Source of the DNA: Aspidapion aeneum
Lineage: Eukaryota; Arthropoda; Insecta; Coleoptera; Brentidae
Direction of reading: 5' to 3'
Length of the DNA stretch: 64,000 nucleotides
Assembly: GCA_963576565.1 (NCBI GenBank)
Contig: OY755042.1
Span: 17,087,272-17,151,271, forward strand
Every line of letters begins with the position of its first letter. Within the stretch, counting starts at the first letter, position 1. Below the pieces are notes generated by a model. That model saw only the letters and a program-made list of their open reading frames with translations. It had not been told where the DNA came from and did not search any database. This document shows positions 20,601 to 31,199 of this stretch, piece by piece. Made by a program: the position numbers and the translations under genes.

Positions 20601-21034
20601 ACCCATGTGCAAAACTCATATTTTCGACTAAATACCTAATTGACGTGATAAACGCAGAAAAACAAAAAGAATTAATATTAAAATACTATGGACCTAATCA
20701 TAAAAACAAAACAGAGATCTTCAATGAAATAAAACAAAAATATTACTGGCCCAAACTAAGAGAATCGATTACCATCTTCATAAACAACTTTAAAATATGT
20801 CTTCAAAACTCATATAAAAAGCATTCTTATAAAATTGCTTATAAAGGACCCCTTTTAGATGAAAAACCATTTAAAACATTTGTATCATTTAGACATCTTT
20901 CAATTTATAAACTGTCAATTTTGAACTTAAATAGATTTGTTTCAAAATACACAAAAAATTTTATAACGATTTTTGAAAACCACTTTTCTTATAAGAACAC
21001 AAAAAAAAAAAATAAACAAAAGATAATAAAATAA
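17675..21034 (+). CDS. Gag-protease polyprotein with RNase H and integrase remnants
   Basis: 1119 codons from the first ATG (MPRRLKNILEKNK). Residues about 135-330 are Gag capsid-like (LPTFDGSQSHLESFL). Residues about 330-560 are rich in Asn, Gln, Phe, Pro and Tyr, with no CCHC zinc knuckle, as in errantivirus Gag. The aspartic protease follows, with LIDSGAS near 572 and FDALIGL further on. From about residue 795, NVNVVANAL resembles the very end of RNase H (usually NVVADAL), so the roughly 500-residue RT/RNase H block is missing in frame. Residues about 1005-1045 are the integrase zinc-binding domain, but one Cys is Phe (NNFKICLQN) and the first His appears lost. The start of the integrase core follows without its first catalytic Asp. 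Virus-like particles and protein processing are conceivable; reverse transcription and integration are not. Confidence 0.85.
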   Translation: MPRRLKNILEKNKTKLGLGAENKKENVKTEIENYLASLKKPSLNLNFEQISSLQSSLRNLSGQSTSRLDTQQQLESIEESLEENTENNLENRFLENFDSLNFANLNTSFNSSLSSVSSNQLDNTLQNEELSNTMENLKFYTSLLPTFDGSQSHLESFLISVQEFYELYFGNSIEQQKLVLSAIKSKLVGKAQNFLLERPDLNTFEKIKLALRQKFGDPINHEILMQELQYIKIDANEDILQFIDRLKAFCQRIFGKIQCEVADNAQKLLLISQVEKVSVLILTANSPDSLKTLLMLKTPATLDEAYKDVMSNNIVEAQVNFTSNNSNLHKGNNSFLKPNNNFRQNQNFNRNPQTNQIRPKPPQQRFNPFMQPFSNPQFTRQFNFNPPFNSQFRQPNFNFNQPRPFQNQPQNFQNFGRPTNAFAPQNKPILDKPTPMSTSTIGPSRQHYQRPPYNRPSGIFKPSGFLTNVETYPEQTYEQNYEQTYEQTCENQTYNNYSEENPDYFYDPHFYNEEPTSQQENCSYEHNLQTNAASENFQETALDPPVDLNNVARQIELPYFYLPKTQITILIDSGASDSIISPKIAKMYPNNLFFEPFEVTSCRNTYKENNNLKINLLQELGINENIKMRVVNWHKDFDALIGLRDLEKLKGMLDLKNSILTLNKNVKIPLSIAYNNPVKQPIQNYQVNYQKDIELTPSFSFKEQYIPNCPVTVKEFCKIPYPSPNVNINFHQQIKVIPQERFKKQPIQYFHPETQLKSDYIITPEGTEPNLIKIDCIQRYLIPETQKDTNYEKENVNVVANALLKINFNIHEINKANAPTVRNSVTNLTDFNLTEHVTNEQYKEPQANVTVLNEKLKPPKMNLEYFVPLQNDARDNASDVTIHSNNETQRKHLSTSELPLNYTTNRLVINYGQQYKHFFSKPFNRNHNFVTINEKQQEHILKILKEIVKPDSLFTIYIPNNELKLEFQKVVNSIFNPCAKLIFSTKYLIDVINAEKQKELILKYYGPNHKNKTEIFNEIKQKYYWPKLRESITIFINNFKICLQNSYKKHSYKIAYKGPLLDEKPFKTFVSFRHLSIYKLSILNLNRFVSKYTKNFITIFENHFSYKNTKKKNKQKIIK

Positions 21035-21229
21035 ACAATAAAATAAAATTAAAAAAAAAAAAGATAACAAAATTGATAACAACCTTTTAAAATATTTATG
21101 TCAAATATTCTGCAACGAACAACTTTCTCTAGACTACACATTTTGAATATTTAAGAAATTTAAAAATTTAAACATCTTGAAGAAACTTCTCAAAATATTA
21201 TGACGTCAGCCATACTAATATATACTTAA
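21035..21229 (+). other. A-rich junction replacing the integrase core
   Basis: A-rich sequence (21000-21070) followed by stop-containing sequence separates the integrase start from the polyprotein tail. The catalytic core should lie here, which makes it a deletion scar. Confidence 0.55.
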
Positions 21230-21694
21230 TCAGAGAGTACACTCTATTACCGATCATTTTTAATTTTCAATTTTATACAGCCTTATGTGAACGAACCAAA
21301 CATAAATAACGACCTCACTCTTTTTGAACAATATAATGAACAACGAAAGAAAGAACTAATACCTTTTCACGATCAAGTTTTCAAAAAAGCATATCAAAAA
21401 CAGTTACACACCACACAAAAACAAAATAAAAACACCGAAGAGCCCCCTCAAATTCAAAAAGATCAAACTATCTTTAGAAAAAACACCCTTCGAAATAAAA
21501 TGAACCCCCAATTTATCCCTACCAAAGTAACTAACGTCAATAAAAATGTTATAACTGGTATCTCAAAAACTAAACCAATTAACACACATGTCAGAAAAAT
21601 AAAAAGACTCAGGAAAAAACCTAAATCATTCCAGGTTCCTGATCCTGTCCCTCCTGACATTGACGAACCTCAACCAGGCCCTTCAGGTCAATAG
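21230..21694 (+). pseudogene. Pol C-terminal tail (after the integrase core)
   Basis: Open in the same frame as gag-protease, from just after a TAA at 21227-21229 to TAG at 21692-21694. It is Lys/Gln/Thr-rich (TLFEQYNEQRKKELIPFHDQ; later KIKRLRKKPKSFQVPDP) and resembles the basic tail after the integrase core in errantivirus Pol. It overlaps the env frame by about 35 bp, as Pol and Env often do. It has no catalytic motif and no independent start. Confidence 0.55.
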
Positions 21695-23204
21695 ATTGGA
21701 CAATAATGGATTCTACACCGAAGAAATCTCTCCTTCTTTAGTTGTAAGCCATTATCATACTATGTACATACCTTTTAATATGACAAAAATTAAAACGTCT
21801 CTAAGCCAACTTTTTACTACTAATTCCCTATTTTTATCCCCTTTAGTCAATCAAGTTAATAATACTTTATTAAAAATACAATTTCAATTCCTTGAATCAT
21901 GCTTAAACGATACGTACAATACTTATGAAAAACTAAATTCTTTAGAAAACAATGAACTTAGAAAGAAACGTGGTTTATTCAACCTACTGGGAAGCGGTAT
22001 TAAATTTGTCACAGGAAACCTAGATAATACCGACCTAGACACAATAACGCAGAACTTACAAATACTGAAACAAAATCAAATTAACACGATGCACAAGATA
22101 AATGACCTTAGTTCATTTGCCGGGAATATTATAAACAAATTCCAGGAAAATGTAAACATTATAAATAAAAACGCAAAATGCATTCGCTTCGAAATTTTAA
22201 AATTGAATAATGAAATCACGTTATTACTCAGTATGCAAAACCAAATTTTACAAATCTCAAAACTAAACAAATTTTTGGAAAAAATGCTGAGAATGATATC
22301 TTTTGCGCATCTGCAAACTTTAGATTTAGAAATTTTGAATGTCAATGAAATTAGGGAAATTTAGCAATATTTGACAGCTCATTATCCAAAAAATTCTCTA
22401 TGGCCACTAAAACACCTGTCAGAATTAACTCTTATATGTAAAACTGGCCTTATTCTGTTAAAAGATATGTCAATCATTGTAGTGAAAATACCAATCTTTG
22501 AAAAATATTCTTGTAGTCTTAAGATAGTTTATCCAATACCTAATAATGAATCAAAAATATTAATTAGCCCCAGTAAATACTATTGTAACAATTTATGGTA
22601 TCAGCAATGCTCTGAAATTAACTCAAATTGGATTTGTTTCAACCCCATTGCACATAGTTGCCTTTTACCAAAAAATTGCCCTTTCGCCACAGTAAAAAAT
22701 AATTTTCAAATTCACACTTTAACTTATAAAAGTGGTCTACTTTTCTGTACAAAAAACTCCGAAACAATTTACGAAAATTGCTTCCAGTTTCAGAAAACCA
22801 CACTTCAAAACTGTTATCTTATTAACAGCCAGTGTGACATAATAATTAATCAAAATAAATATTCATTATCAATAAATAACATTTCTGTTTCATTGCCAGA
22901 TATAATAAAGCTTCCTGAAACAAACTTGTCTATCAATTTGCAGATAAGACATTTAGAAAACCCGCAAAAAATGCAGGAAGACCTTTTGGATCCTTTAGTC
23001 CTACAGGAACTTAATTTTGAAAGCCAAAATTACATTATCTTAACTTTATGTTTGGCAGTAATCTTGATATTTATTTTTATTTTCTATTTTTGGCGAAAAC
23101 AAAAAACCTCAAAGACAAAAAATATTCCCTTAAGGGTTCTCCAAAAACTCATCAACGAGGACGTTGACGAAACTAAGGGTGGAGGAGTAATATCCCTGGA
23201 ATAA
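21660..23204 (+). pseudogene. Errantivirus env-like glycoprotein, broken by one stop
   Basis: One frame runs from the pol tail into the 3' LTR and is interrupted only by TAG at 22362-22364. The first part has a furin-type site RKKR (21960-21971) followed by GLFNLLGSGIKFVTGNLD, the conserved fusion-peptide region of insect Env proteins related to baculovirus F. The second part is Cys-rich with several N-x-S/T sites and ends with a membrane helix (about 23028-23090, YIILTLCLAVILIFIFIFYF) and a basic cytoplasmic tail. There is no ATG near the start, consistent with splicing from the leader. TAA at 23202-23204 lies 19 bp inside the LTR. As it stands, only the N-terminal part before the stop, without the anchor, could be made. 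Confidence 0.8.
23174..23185 (+). promoter_or_regulatory. Polypurine tract
   Basis: TAAGGGTGGAGG directly precedes the 3' LTR and would prime plus-strand synthesis. It also lies inside the env reading frame. Confidence 0.7.
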
Positions 23205-23402
23205 TAACATCTCATCTTGTTTGTAATAACAAATATATTGCTGACGCCGTACATTGAAGTTTATATATGCACCCAAATGGTCTAATTAGGTATCATTATA
23301 CTTTTACAAGTTGTATTGGTCATTTTAGTTATAAGTATTTTTTGTAGTCTTTTCAAATAAAAAGTTTTTTAAAAGCTACGTCACCGGACTTCGTATTTAA
23401 TT
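23186..23402 (+). repeat. 3' LTR
   Basis: 217 bp, read as identical to the 5' LTR. Followed by CGCG (23403-23406), the target duplication. Confidence 0.93.
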
Positions 23403-23406
23403 CGCG

Positions 23407-23492
23407 TCACATTATCTTAATATAAAATGTTATGACAGTCATGTGACACGTGCGCGGGCAAGCACGAGAAAGTCGTAGGTGGGAACCGGGTT
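23407..23492 (+). mobile_element. Palindromic MITE, right part
   Basis: Continues the MITE left at 17063; its right arm (ACACGTGCGCGGGCAAGCAC and onward) is the reverse complement of the left arm. TTAC at 23493-23496 is the second target duplication. Confidence 0.7.
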
Positions 23493-23830
23493 TTACAAAA
23501 TCAAACATGGATAGGGTAACAAAAGCCCAAAGATCAATGAAAAGACAAATGTTACGTGTAAATATAACAGATAGAAATGAATGGATAAGAAATAAAACAA
23601 AAGTAATGGAAGTCAGAGGAGAAGTAGCAAAATTAAAAAAGGAAATTTGCCGGTTATAATATCAGACAGAAAGGCGATCGATGGAACAAATGTATTGTAA
23701 ACTGGAGACCTTGGGATGGAGAACACGGCGATAGACAGAGAAAATATTTTGTTGGAGGCCTATGTCCAAAGATGGATTGAAGCTAAATGGATAGATAGGT
23801 AGAAAGTTATCTACTCATTTATTTTTTAAA
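23493..23830 (+). pseudogene. LINE-2 fragment, part right of the nested insertions
   Basis: Resumes the LINE frame with TKSNMDRVTKAQRSMKRQML and NEWIRNKTKVMEV, the post-RT domain of RTE-like LINEs, then decays with stops. The text to about 23825 (GGAGGCCTATGTCCAAAGAT) matches the 3' end of the paralogue at 52086-52530. Confidence 0.7.
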
Positions 23831-25150
23831 TAACCAAACGTGGCGCTACTGTTGTCATGGCCCTAATGGGCAATGACTAACGAGTCGCAGGCGTGAAAAT
23901 ATGCAAATCGAATTGCGACTCCTGTTTAATTATTCCGTGTTACTTTTTTCCATAAAAAATGCGCTTTAATGCGATTTTTGATGTTACGGCCTGACGACCA
24001 GGCCGACTTTTTTCGCCTCTGTCTGTTTGTGTGCGTTTGCTTGTTTTTCTTGTCAATGCTGACGCTTCGCTCTGAGCGATGACCCGTTATTGGTCAAACA
24101 CTCTTTCCCCCCAACCGCTTCACTTAACCCACTCCGTTCCCGTGAGTGGCCCTCGACCCCCCCCCCGATGTCGATTACTGTGACAGTTTTTTTAATTACT
24201 TAATTTTGGCCCTCGATGGAACTAGGCATACAGCCCGTTTTTTTTTCAATTATTAAAAATTATCCGATTAAAGCCTAGTTGACATTGGTATTAATAGTAG
24301 AAAAAGCCAAGCACGTGAAAATGATATTCCGTAAAGAGAATTGAGATAAAGTAAAGTCAAGTTCTCCAATACAAATTTCAAAATGAAAGGTTCTTACTAG
24401 TTTGGAAATGTTTTTTTTAAACTTTACTATAAAAAACTTTTTAAACTTTACTATAAAAATTTTCATAAATCAAAAAATTTTATTTGGGGTGCGGGCCTAA
24501 ATGAATTCTTTTTAATAGCCCCCTATAGTAGAAAAACTACATCGTCTATCAAAAAACGGTTTTGATATTTAAGGACGCCTCAAAAATCGACCCCAGGACA
24601 TGTCTATTCGTTTCTCTCTTAGAGTAATAAATTTTTTATTACTCTAAGGTTTCTATCTATCTCGGCTAAAATACATTAAATTTTTTAAATAATCGAACTT
24701 GGCCCACCCTTTACACAGGCAATGCCGTACCCAGATGAAGGTTGGAAGGGTCCAACCTTGGAAATGCTAAATAAAGTGAGATTAAGATAAGATATTAAAT
24801 TCCTCTAATGTTTAGCCTTATATCGTCGCCCTACATGTGAATGGTTCTAACACACAAAATATTCGTTTTTTAGTTGCTACTGTAGAGCTATTTAAAAATG
24901 TTCAAATTTTATGGAACTAAATAAATCTAATCCCAGAAGATTTATTTTAAATGACTTCCCAAAATTTACCATATTACTCAAAAGTAACGTTTTGTGGGTT
25001 AGAAACTTTCACATCTAGTAGGACGATATATGGGACCCTGTGCAATGCACAAAATGGGATTAGCGGAAGAACCCTTACCCAAAAATACGTAGCTGGCCTG
25101 CTTAAAAGTTCTTCATGGGAAGAATATTCTCAAAGGTGAGTGAGTGTGTA
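23831..25150. other. No gene seen; includes a single-arm copy of the family C hairpin
   Basis: 24296-24466 matches one arm of the hairpin modules at 31958-32221 and 49402-49719 (GTTCTCCAATACAAATTTCA, CTTACTAGTTTGGAAATG). The rest is unassigned; a GC-richer patch with poly-C lies at 23990-24170. Confidence 0.45.
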
Positions 25151-27443
25151 GGGTTGCCAACCCGTCCTGATTTCTCAGGACTGTCCTGATTTTTAGGAAA
25201 AGGTTCTGCGTCCTGACAACACCTTTTTCAGGACAGTAAATGTCCTGAGTTTTCGAGCATAGAAAAATAAAATTCTTTTCAAATCTGTAAAGTCTTGAAT
25301 CAAATCTGATTTCAAAGACTGTGAAGAAGTGTAACTTGATTTGTATAATTTACATTTCTTAGTCCGTTGATTTAGTGTAAAAATATTTAACGTTATTATA
25401 TTTTCCAATATTGCCACCCTCAATGGAGATGAATACTTCGATTTTTCAAAATACATACCGTTTGTCCACCGATGATGTCATCCAAAAAGTTGTAAAAAAA
25501 TTAGGTATTTTTAGCATTTTTTAAGAGCTTTCCAACGATGTATTACAACATCAATTTATGCTATATACATGTATCGCATCGCAGTCAACGATAAAGACCG
25601 GCCATGGCGCGTTATAAGCAAGTCGATGGTCACGTGATCTTAGGAGTCCCAGATTCCTATTGTATTGCTTAATATATTATATGTTTTTACACAATTTAAA
25701 TAAATTAACAAAAAATGTTTGTTCTTTTATAGCCAAAAATTGAAAAAAATATTTTGGTGATATATATGTGTTTATTATGAATAAAAGAACTGAATCTATA
25801 AAATAAAAAATTATACAAAATTTACACTCTAATATCTTCAGGAACATATATTAGGTACATAATATCGTTAGTAACTTTAAATCTATACAAGTCTTTCAAA
25901 ATTGGACATATCAAACCTAAGCTTTTAGTGGGGGCGGGGGGGGGGTTCGTCGGCCCCCCGCCCCGAGGGTACTGGTATGGCGCCCCATTGGTGCCCAAAG
26001 CACCCTAATCGTTATGAAGTAGCAGGGCAGGGTAAATTAAGAGGGCGGCAAAGGAAACTATAGACATGATGACCTTTTTTTTTTGGTTGCAAGAATTTTT
26101 GTTGGGCTGTCGGCCCCCCCCCCTGCTCCATCAGGCACGCTACGCCGCTGCACAGTCCTCCACAATCTTATCACAATCCCTCACAATCTAACCACAATCC
26201 CTCACAATCTTTACACAATCTTAGCAAAAGATTGTGGATTTTCACAATCGGTGTACACATTTTGGGTTACCTGTTCACCCCTCGGTTTTCACATTCAATG
26301 AACTTAATGTAGTGGTCGTCAATAATTTTTTTAAAAGTTACCCAGCACAAAGTTTAATATATATTTCATTAAAGTGTAAGTTAACTACCAACTCACTTCC
26401 TTTTAAAAGCTGAATCTTACTTTTTAAATATTTCACACTACCAAAGAGATTACTATCTGTTAACAATGTTTTACAAATCAGATTTTTGATATTGCGAAGG
26501 TGCGGAAGACATATTACCTTAGAATTGTAAATTGACGTGTATGCACTGGATGACTGGATAAACAAAGATGAAACCAACATTAAAGTGTATCCACCATATC
26601 TTCGATTCTCAGGTTACCTGTTCAAGAGACCTAATTGTTCAATAAGAAATGACAACTGAACACATTTTTCAATCTCACTATCGAAAATGTCACTAAGGAT
26701 GTCTATTACTTGATCAATCTTATCCAAGATCTTATCTTTTACCACTTCTTTCCCGTTTGCAACATATTAGGTTTCAGTTTTATAGATGGACCGACAAGGA
26801 ACAACACTAATTACACGTTCGCGTCATTGTTTACCTTTATAGGTATTTTCTTTATAATTTACTCATTAGCCATTAATTATTTTAACGTAGCCCACTACAG
26901 TCTTGTTCGTGGGCTGCGTTATTCTAATAACTTTGAAAAAATTCCCATAAAATTCGTGCCCAAATTAAAAAAAAATCGCCGTAAACAAACATGCCAAAAC
27001 TGAACATACACATGTTTTATAATGACAGCGGGCCGTAAGGCGTTTTTTTGTGAGCCTCCTACGGTCACGTGATATTTCCGCGCCCGGGCCGGTCTTTCTC
27101 GTGGGCTGCGGTATCGCATATATTTCAATTCTTTTTAAACATACCCATGATGTAATTAGGGTGGTGGGGAAAGTAACTATAATCGAGTGTCTCCCTACGC
27201 GTTTTTGTATTAGTATATTGACAAGCATCGTGAAAATTTCTAACTAGGTACTGGTAATCCAAAGTGAAATATTTGTATGGTATTTGTCAACAAATCCAAG
27301 GACTATATTGTCATAATTTTTATTAGATAGGTAGTTATTAGTAAATAAGTATAATAACAATTTGTGGCTGTCCTGATTTTGGATCAAATATACTGACAAT
27401 TTAAAAAATGTCCTGACAAACCTAAATTCAAAGTTGGCAACCC
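25151..27443. mobile_element. 2.3 kb TIR element with GGGTTGCCAAC ends
   Basis: GGGTTGCCAAC at 25151 and its reverse complement at 27433-27443 lie between TA dinucleotides (25149-25150, 27444-27445). Both subterminal regions repeat a TGTCCTGA motif in opposite orientation (GTCCTGATTT on the left, TGTCCTGACA on the right). The interior has a GC-rich, G/C-run patch (25930-26145) and a CACAATC minisatellite but no transposase I can recognise, so it looks non-autonomous. Confidence 0.6.
26155..26232. repeat. CACAATC minisatellite
   Basis: Irregular units of CACAATC followed by CCT, TTA, TAAC or TTTA are repeated about eight times inside the 2.3 kb element. Confidence 0.7.
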
Positions 27444-27445
27444 TA

Positions 27446-28863
27446 TCTTTGTGATTTATAAAGATAAAACGTACTATTTAATCGCGCCAAACTTGAAAGT
27501 TAGCTAACTGTCATTTCATGTTGAATATTTGTAAGAAAATAATTTTACTAGGAAATTGATTAAACTTAATAAAACAGTAATGAAAACAATTACAAATCTT
27601 TAAAACGTTATTGTCTATGGCAAAATAGTGCGAGAAATAGCTTACGCAAACCTTGTGATAATAGTGGTTTGTTACTCCTTCAACCTCCTCGATCTAAAAA
27701 AAATATTTTCGTGTCTGGAGAAAAATTGTCCTTTTATCCATTGGTGTGGTTATATAGATTATTATTTATTTTTTTATTAAAGTGAGTACACAGTAAAGAC
27801 TCTATCATCGACGGGCGTGCCCCACGGTGGCATTCTTGGGCGCGGGTTATTCATGAATGAGGTATCGCAGAAAAGCGAGCAGGCCATGGAAAAAATAAGG
27901 CAAAGGCGATGCTTTATGACTACTGGCTTTCTAAAGTCATTAAGCGACCGGACCGTAAGTAATGTTAATGGCGGACAGAGCGCGCGCAGATAACTTTGCA
28001 TTTTAATAACCAAATAAATACATCTCATTTGGTAGCAGAGGCTGATACATAAGATCTGAGGGCTTTTTTTAATTGCACGATATATTTATTAGTACTTAAT
28101 TATTGATAGGAGTAAATGAAGACTTGTAATTCTTATGGGCAGGGTTTTAAATTCAGCCGTCTCTTCTTAAAGTTAAGTAGGCGTTTCACGTGGATTGGCG
28201 GAGGAAGCATGTTCTTTTACAGTCAATTTTTACAGCAATAAGTTCAGCTCAGTTGTAAAGAAGCATTATCAAGTAATAAAGAAGGTTTTAAATGGGAATG
28301 TTAACTCATTTACAGAATTTATGCGACATTTATACTTTAGGTCGCACTTTTATAAAAAGATGATGATACAGAGGAATAAATTATTTTAATTTGTCACTTG
28401 ACACAAAATGCAATTATATGACTTTAACTTTGATTTTACTAAATAAAATTAATTCTTTGATTCTCCTTCACAGGAGAGCGTCGTGGACAAATATACGAGG
28501 GGGTTACTGAAAGGCACTAATGATATATACATATAAAAGTCAATAGAGAAAAAATACGCTAAATGATTCGATCTATGACTACAAATATAGATAAAAATAT
28601 GTTTAAAAAATTATAATTTTTCCTCACACTGTAGGTCATTTGTTTTAAAATAATGATACTTTATAATATTAAGATTGCTCCCCACTAATATAAAACACCA
28701 TGTACTTAAATTAAGTTTTTGTTTTTTTCAAGTTAATAGTTTTAAACAACTTTATGGATAAAGGTTAGGAAAATAATTAGCCCGACCACCAATGAGATTT
28801 TGAAAAATACATTTTAATATAATTAGAGACTGCACGAGAAAAGAAAGTATGCCAATATAAAAA
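27446..28863. other. No gene seen; GC-richer unique island at 27785-28045
   Basis: The island contains GCGCGGGTTATTCATGAATG, CTTTATGACTACTGG and AAGCGACCGGACCGTAAG; its composition differs from the AT-rich repeats around it and it has no long ORF. A conserved non-coding element is possible but untested. Confidence 0.3.
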
Positions 28864-29640
28864 TACTCTGCCAATATATGGGCCCCTAAGCTCACACTAG
28901 GTACTATAGTTATAGTGTACGTGTGAGCTAATATAACTAAAAACTGAAATATATTTTATTTAACTCCAGACTAAATTACCTTTTGTTTGATACCACACAA
29001 GCCATGTTTTGACTTAAACTCAAATTTTTGAAATCTACCCCCACCCTTAAAAAAAACAAAAAACTAAAATGTATTTTGTTAAACTCCGGACTCAATTACA
29101 TTTCGTTTGATACCACACAAGCCATGTTTTGACTTAAACTCAAATTTTTGAAATATACCCCCACCCTTAAAAAAATAAAAAACTAAAATGTATTTTGTTA
29201 AACTCCGGACTCAATTACCTTTCGTTTGATATCACACACGCCATATTTTCACATAAACTCTAATTTTTGAAATGTACCCCCACCCTTTTATTTGGTTTCT
29301 GTTCGGTGGCTTTTGTTCATTTTTAAATGGGACCATCTCGACCCAAGACCCAGCCTAGGTACCAAATTTCATTAAAAACGGCCAAGCGGTTTTTGAGTTA
29401 TGCGCGTTGGTCGTTACAGACATACAGACAGACAGACAGACAGACATACAGACAGACAGACAGACAGACGGCGCAACAAAAAAGTTTCAAAATCATCTGA
29501 AACGCAAAGATATATAAAAAATTTTGAAATCGGAGCAACTTTTTTTTTCTCGAAAAAATTAGGATCACCATAGCTCACACTACTATAGTATAGTATATGT
29601 GTGAGCTAACACTACTATAGTATAGTATATGTGTGAGCTA
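28864..29640 (+). mobile_element. Family B (Helentron/HINE-like) copy 3
   Basis: Same layout as the copies at 5389 and 16226 but with three internal roughly 120-bp units instead of two, a longer (GACA)n tract (29417-29470) and a duplicated terminal hairpin (29571-29610 and 29611-29640). It abuts the left end of family C element C1. Confidence 0.7.
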
Positions 29641-30668
29641 ATAAATGGATCCATGACGGATGTGATACCTTCCTAGCTAGCCTATTAGCACCATATACGT
29701 AATACGTATATGATTAGAACTTCAAATGAAGCCAGGGTATGTCAGCCTTGAAAACTGTTTTTTTGTAAATATCTCAGAAAATAAAGCTCCTACGAATTTT
29801 TGATTTTAACACAAATTATTAAGCAAAATACAGTCTACTATATTCCGAAAACCGTATATTGATGCAATGCTCCGTTAAAAAGTTACCATTTAAAAAAAAT
29901 TTCATTGTCAAAAAACTGTCATTAGCATTAATGTATTTTTACCAAAATCTAATCAGCTTGTTATAGTGTCCAGAACTATTTCACCTGATCATCTTATGAA
30001 AATCGGTTTCGCGGTTTAGGTGCTATCATGTGTGTGACAGACATCACAACGATGTTGCTAAAATAGGTCAAAATACACCCAAATCAAATCAGTTCCTTCT
30101 GTGCCTGCGCAAATAATCAAAAAATTTTTGTTGTCTCAAAAAATTTTTGCTCTGTCACAAATAATAAACTTACAAAATCGAAAAATTAACAAGAGTGGGA
30201 CCCCATGTAAAAAAAAAACGATTTTTATAGATTTTGTTAGGAAAACGGAAAAGATAAACGGTAACTTTCAACCAAGCCTACGCTTTTATTATTCAGCTAG
30301 GGTACCGGTTTTATTGCCATCGTTGGGTACCATACTTTGCAATTATATTAAATTAGCAAAGCCATTATCTCTAGCACCATTAAACTGACAGTAAGCAGTA
30401 AACAATGAGTAAACCTATAAATATTTCAGGCAGATATGTGACTGCTTCTTGAGTAGGTACTGAAAATAAATATTCATGATTTGAGAAATTTTTTCATTAG
30501 GGGCCTGAGTAGGGAAAGTGTTCCACAACCACATATGTTCCACAATCCGACAACGCGTATAACCTAAAATTTACCATCTTGAAATCGATATTTTTCGTAC
30601 GGATAGTGGAGTTATACGTACTGTTTTAGGTAAATTAAACCTGTTTTTTTGCGAGCATGGATAATCGT

Positions 30669-30821
30669 GGTTACTACTCCTCTCCTTTCCTTAATGCATT
30701 TGTATAAGTGATCACAACAACTACATTATAATAGAAAATACTCCCCCTGTACCGCTCTGCCATACTGCCCTCACTATCTTGAGAAGATACAAATGCATTA
30801 AGAAAAGGAGAGGACTAGTTA
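30669..30821. repeat. Inverted repeat inside C1
   Basis: GGTTACTACTCCTCTCCTTT followed by CTTAATGCATTTGTA is mirrored by TACAAATGCATTAAGAAAAG and GGAGAGGACTAGTTACC. Confidence 0.75.
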
Positions 30822-31199
30822 CCACCAATAACCAAAAAATTAAATTAAATTTTAATGTTTCGTATAATATCTCATGCCCCAGTTTTCCTTTAATATTACT
30901 AATAGGGACTTCTTCCACGCACTTCTTTATCTGGGGGCACGGCAGTGCAGTGCCAAAGTTCGCGCAGAAACTGCTGTACCATCTTTTCTTGAAATATTTC
31001 AGCCCATATTTGACCTATCTGAAACTCTACTTCGGAATGAGCTACGAAACTCAAGCTTTGCACAGTCGTAGATCTTTACAGAGTTAACACTCACAGTTTC
31101 ATGGACTTCCATAAAGTAGTAAAGTAGTTACGAAACTTTAAAAAACGTCGAAATTGCCACTCACTCACTCATCTACTCACTCATTTATAGATCATCAAA

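Larger units (their letters stand above)
17064..23402 (+). mobile_element. Errantivirus-like LTR retrotransposon (6339 bp), defective
   Basis: Two 217-bp LTRs that I read as identical bound the element, and CGCG is duplicated on each side (17060-17063 and 23403-23406), the 4-bp duplication expected of Ty3/gypsy-type integrases. Inside are a primer binding site, a leader, a gag-protease ORF, scraps of RNase H and integrase, an env-like gene with one stop codon, and a polypurine tract. The reverse transcriptase, nearly all of RNase H and the integrase catalytic core are absent. It therefore depended on another element for its last move, and identical LTRs suggest that move was recent. Confidence 0.9.

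Noticed and set aside
26710..27003. 97-codon frame with hydrophobic stretches inside the 2.3 kb element
   Set aside because: Hydrophobicity follows from T-rich sequence; no transposase or membrane-protein family recognised.
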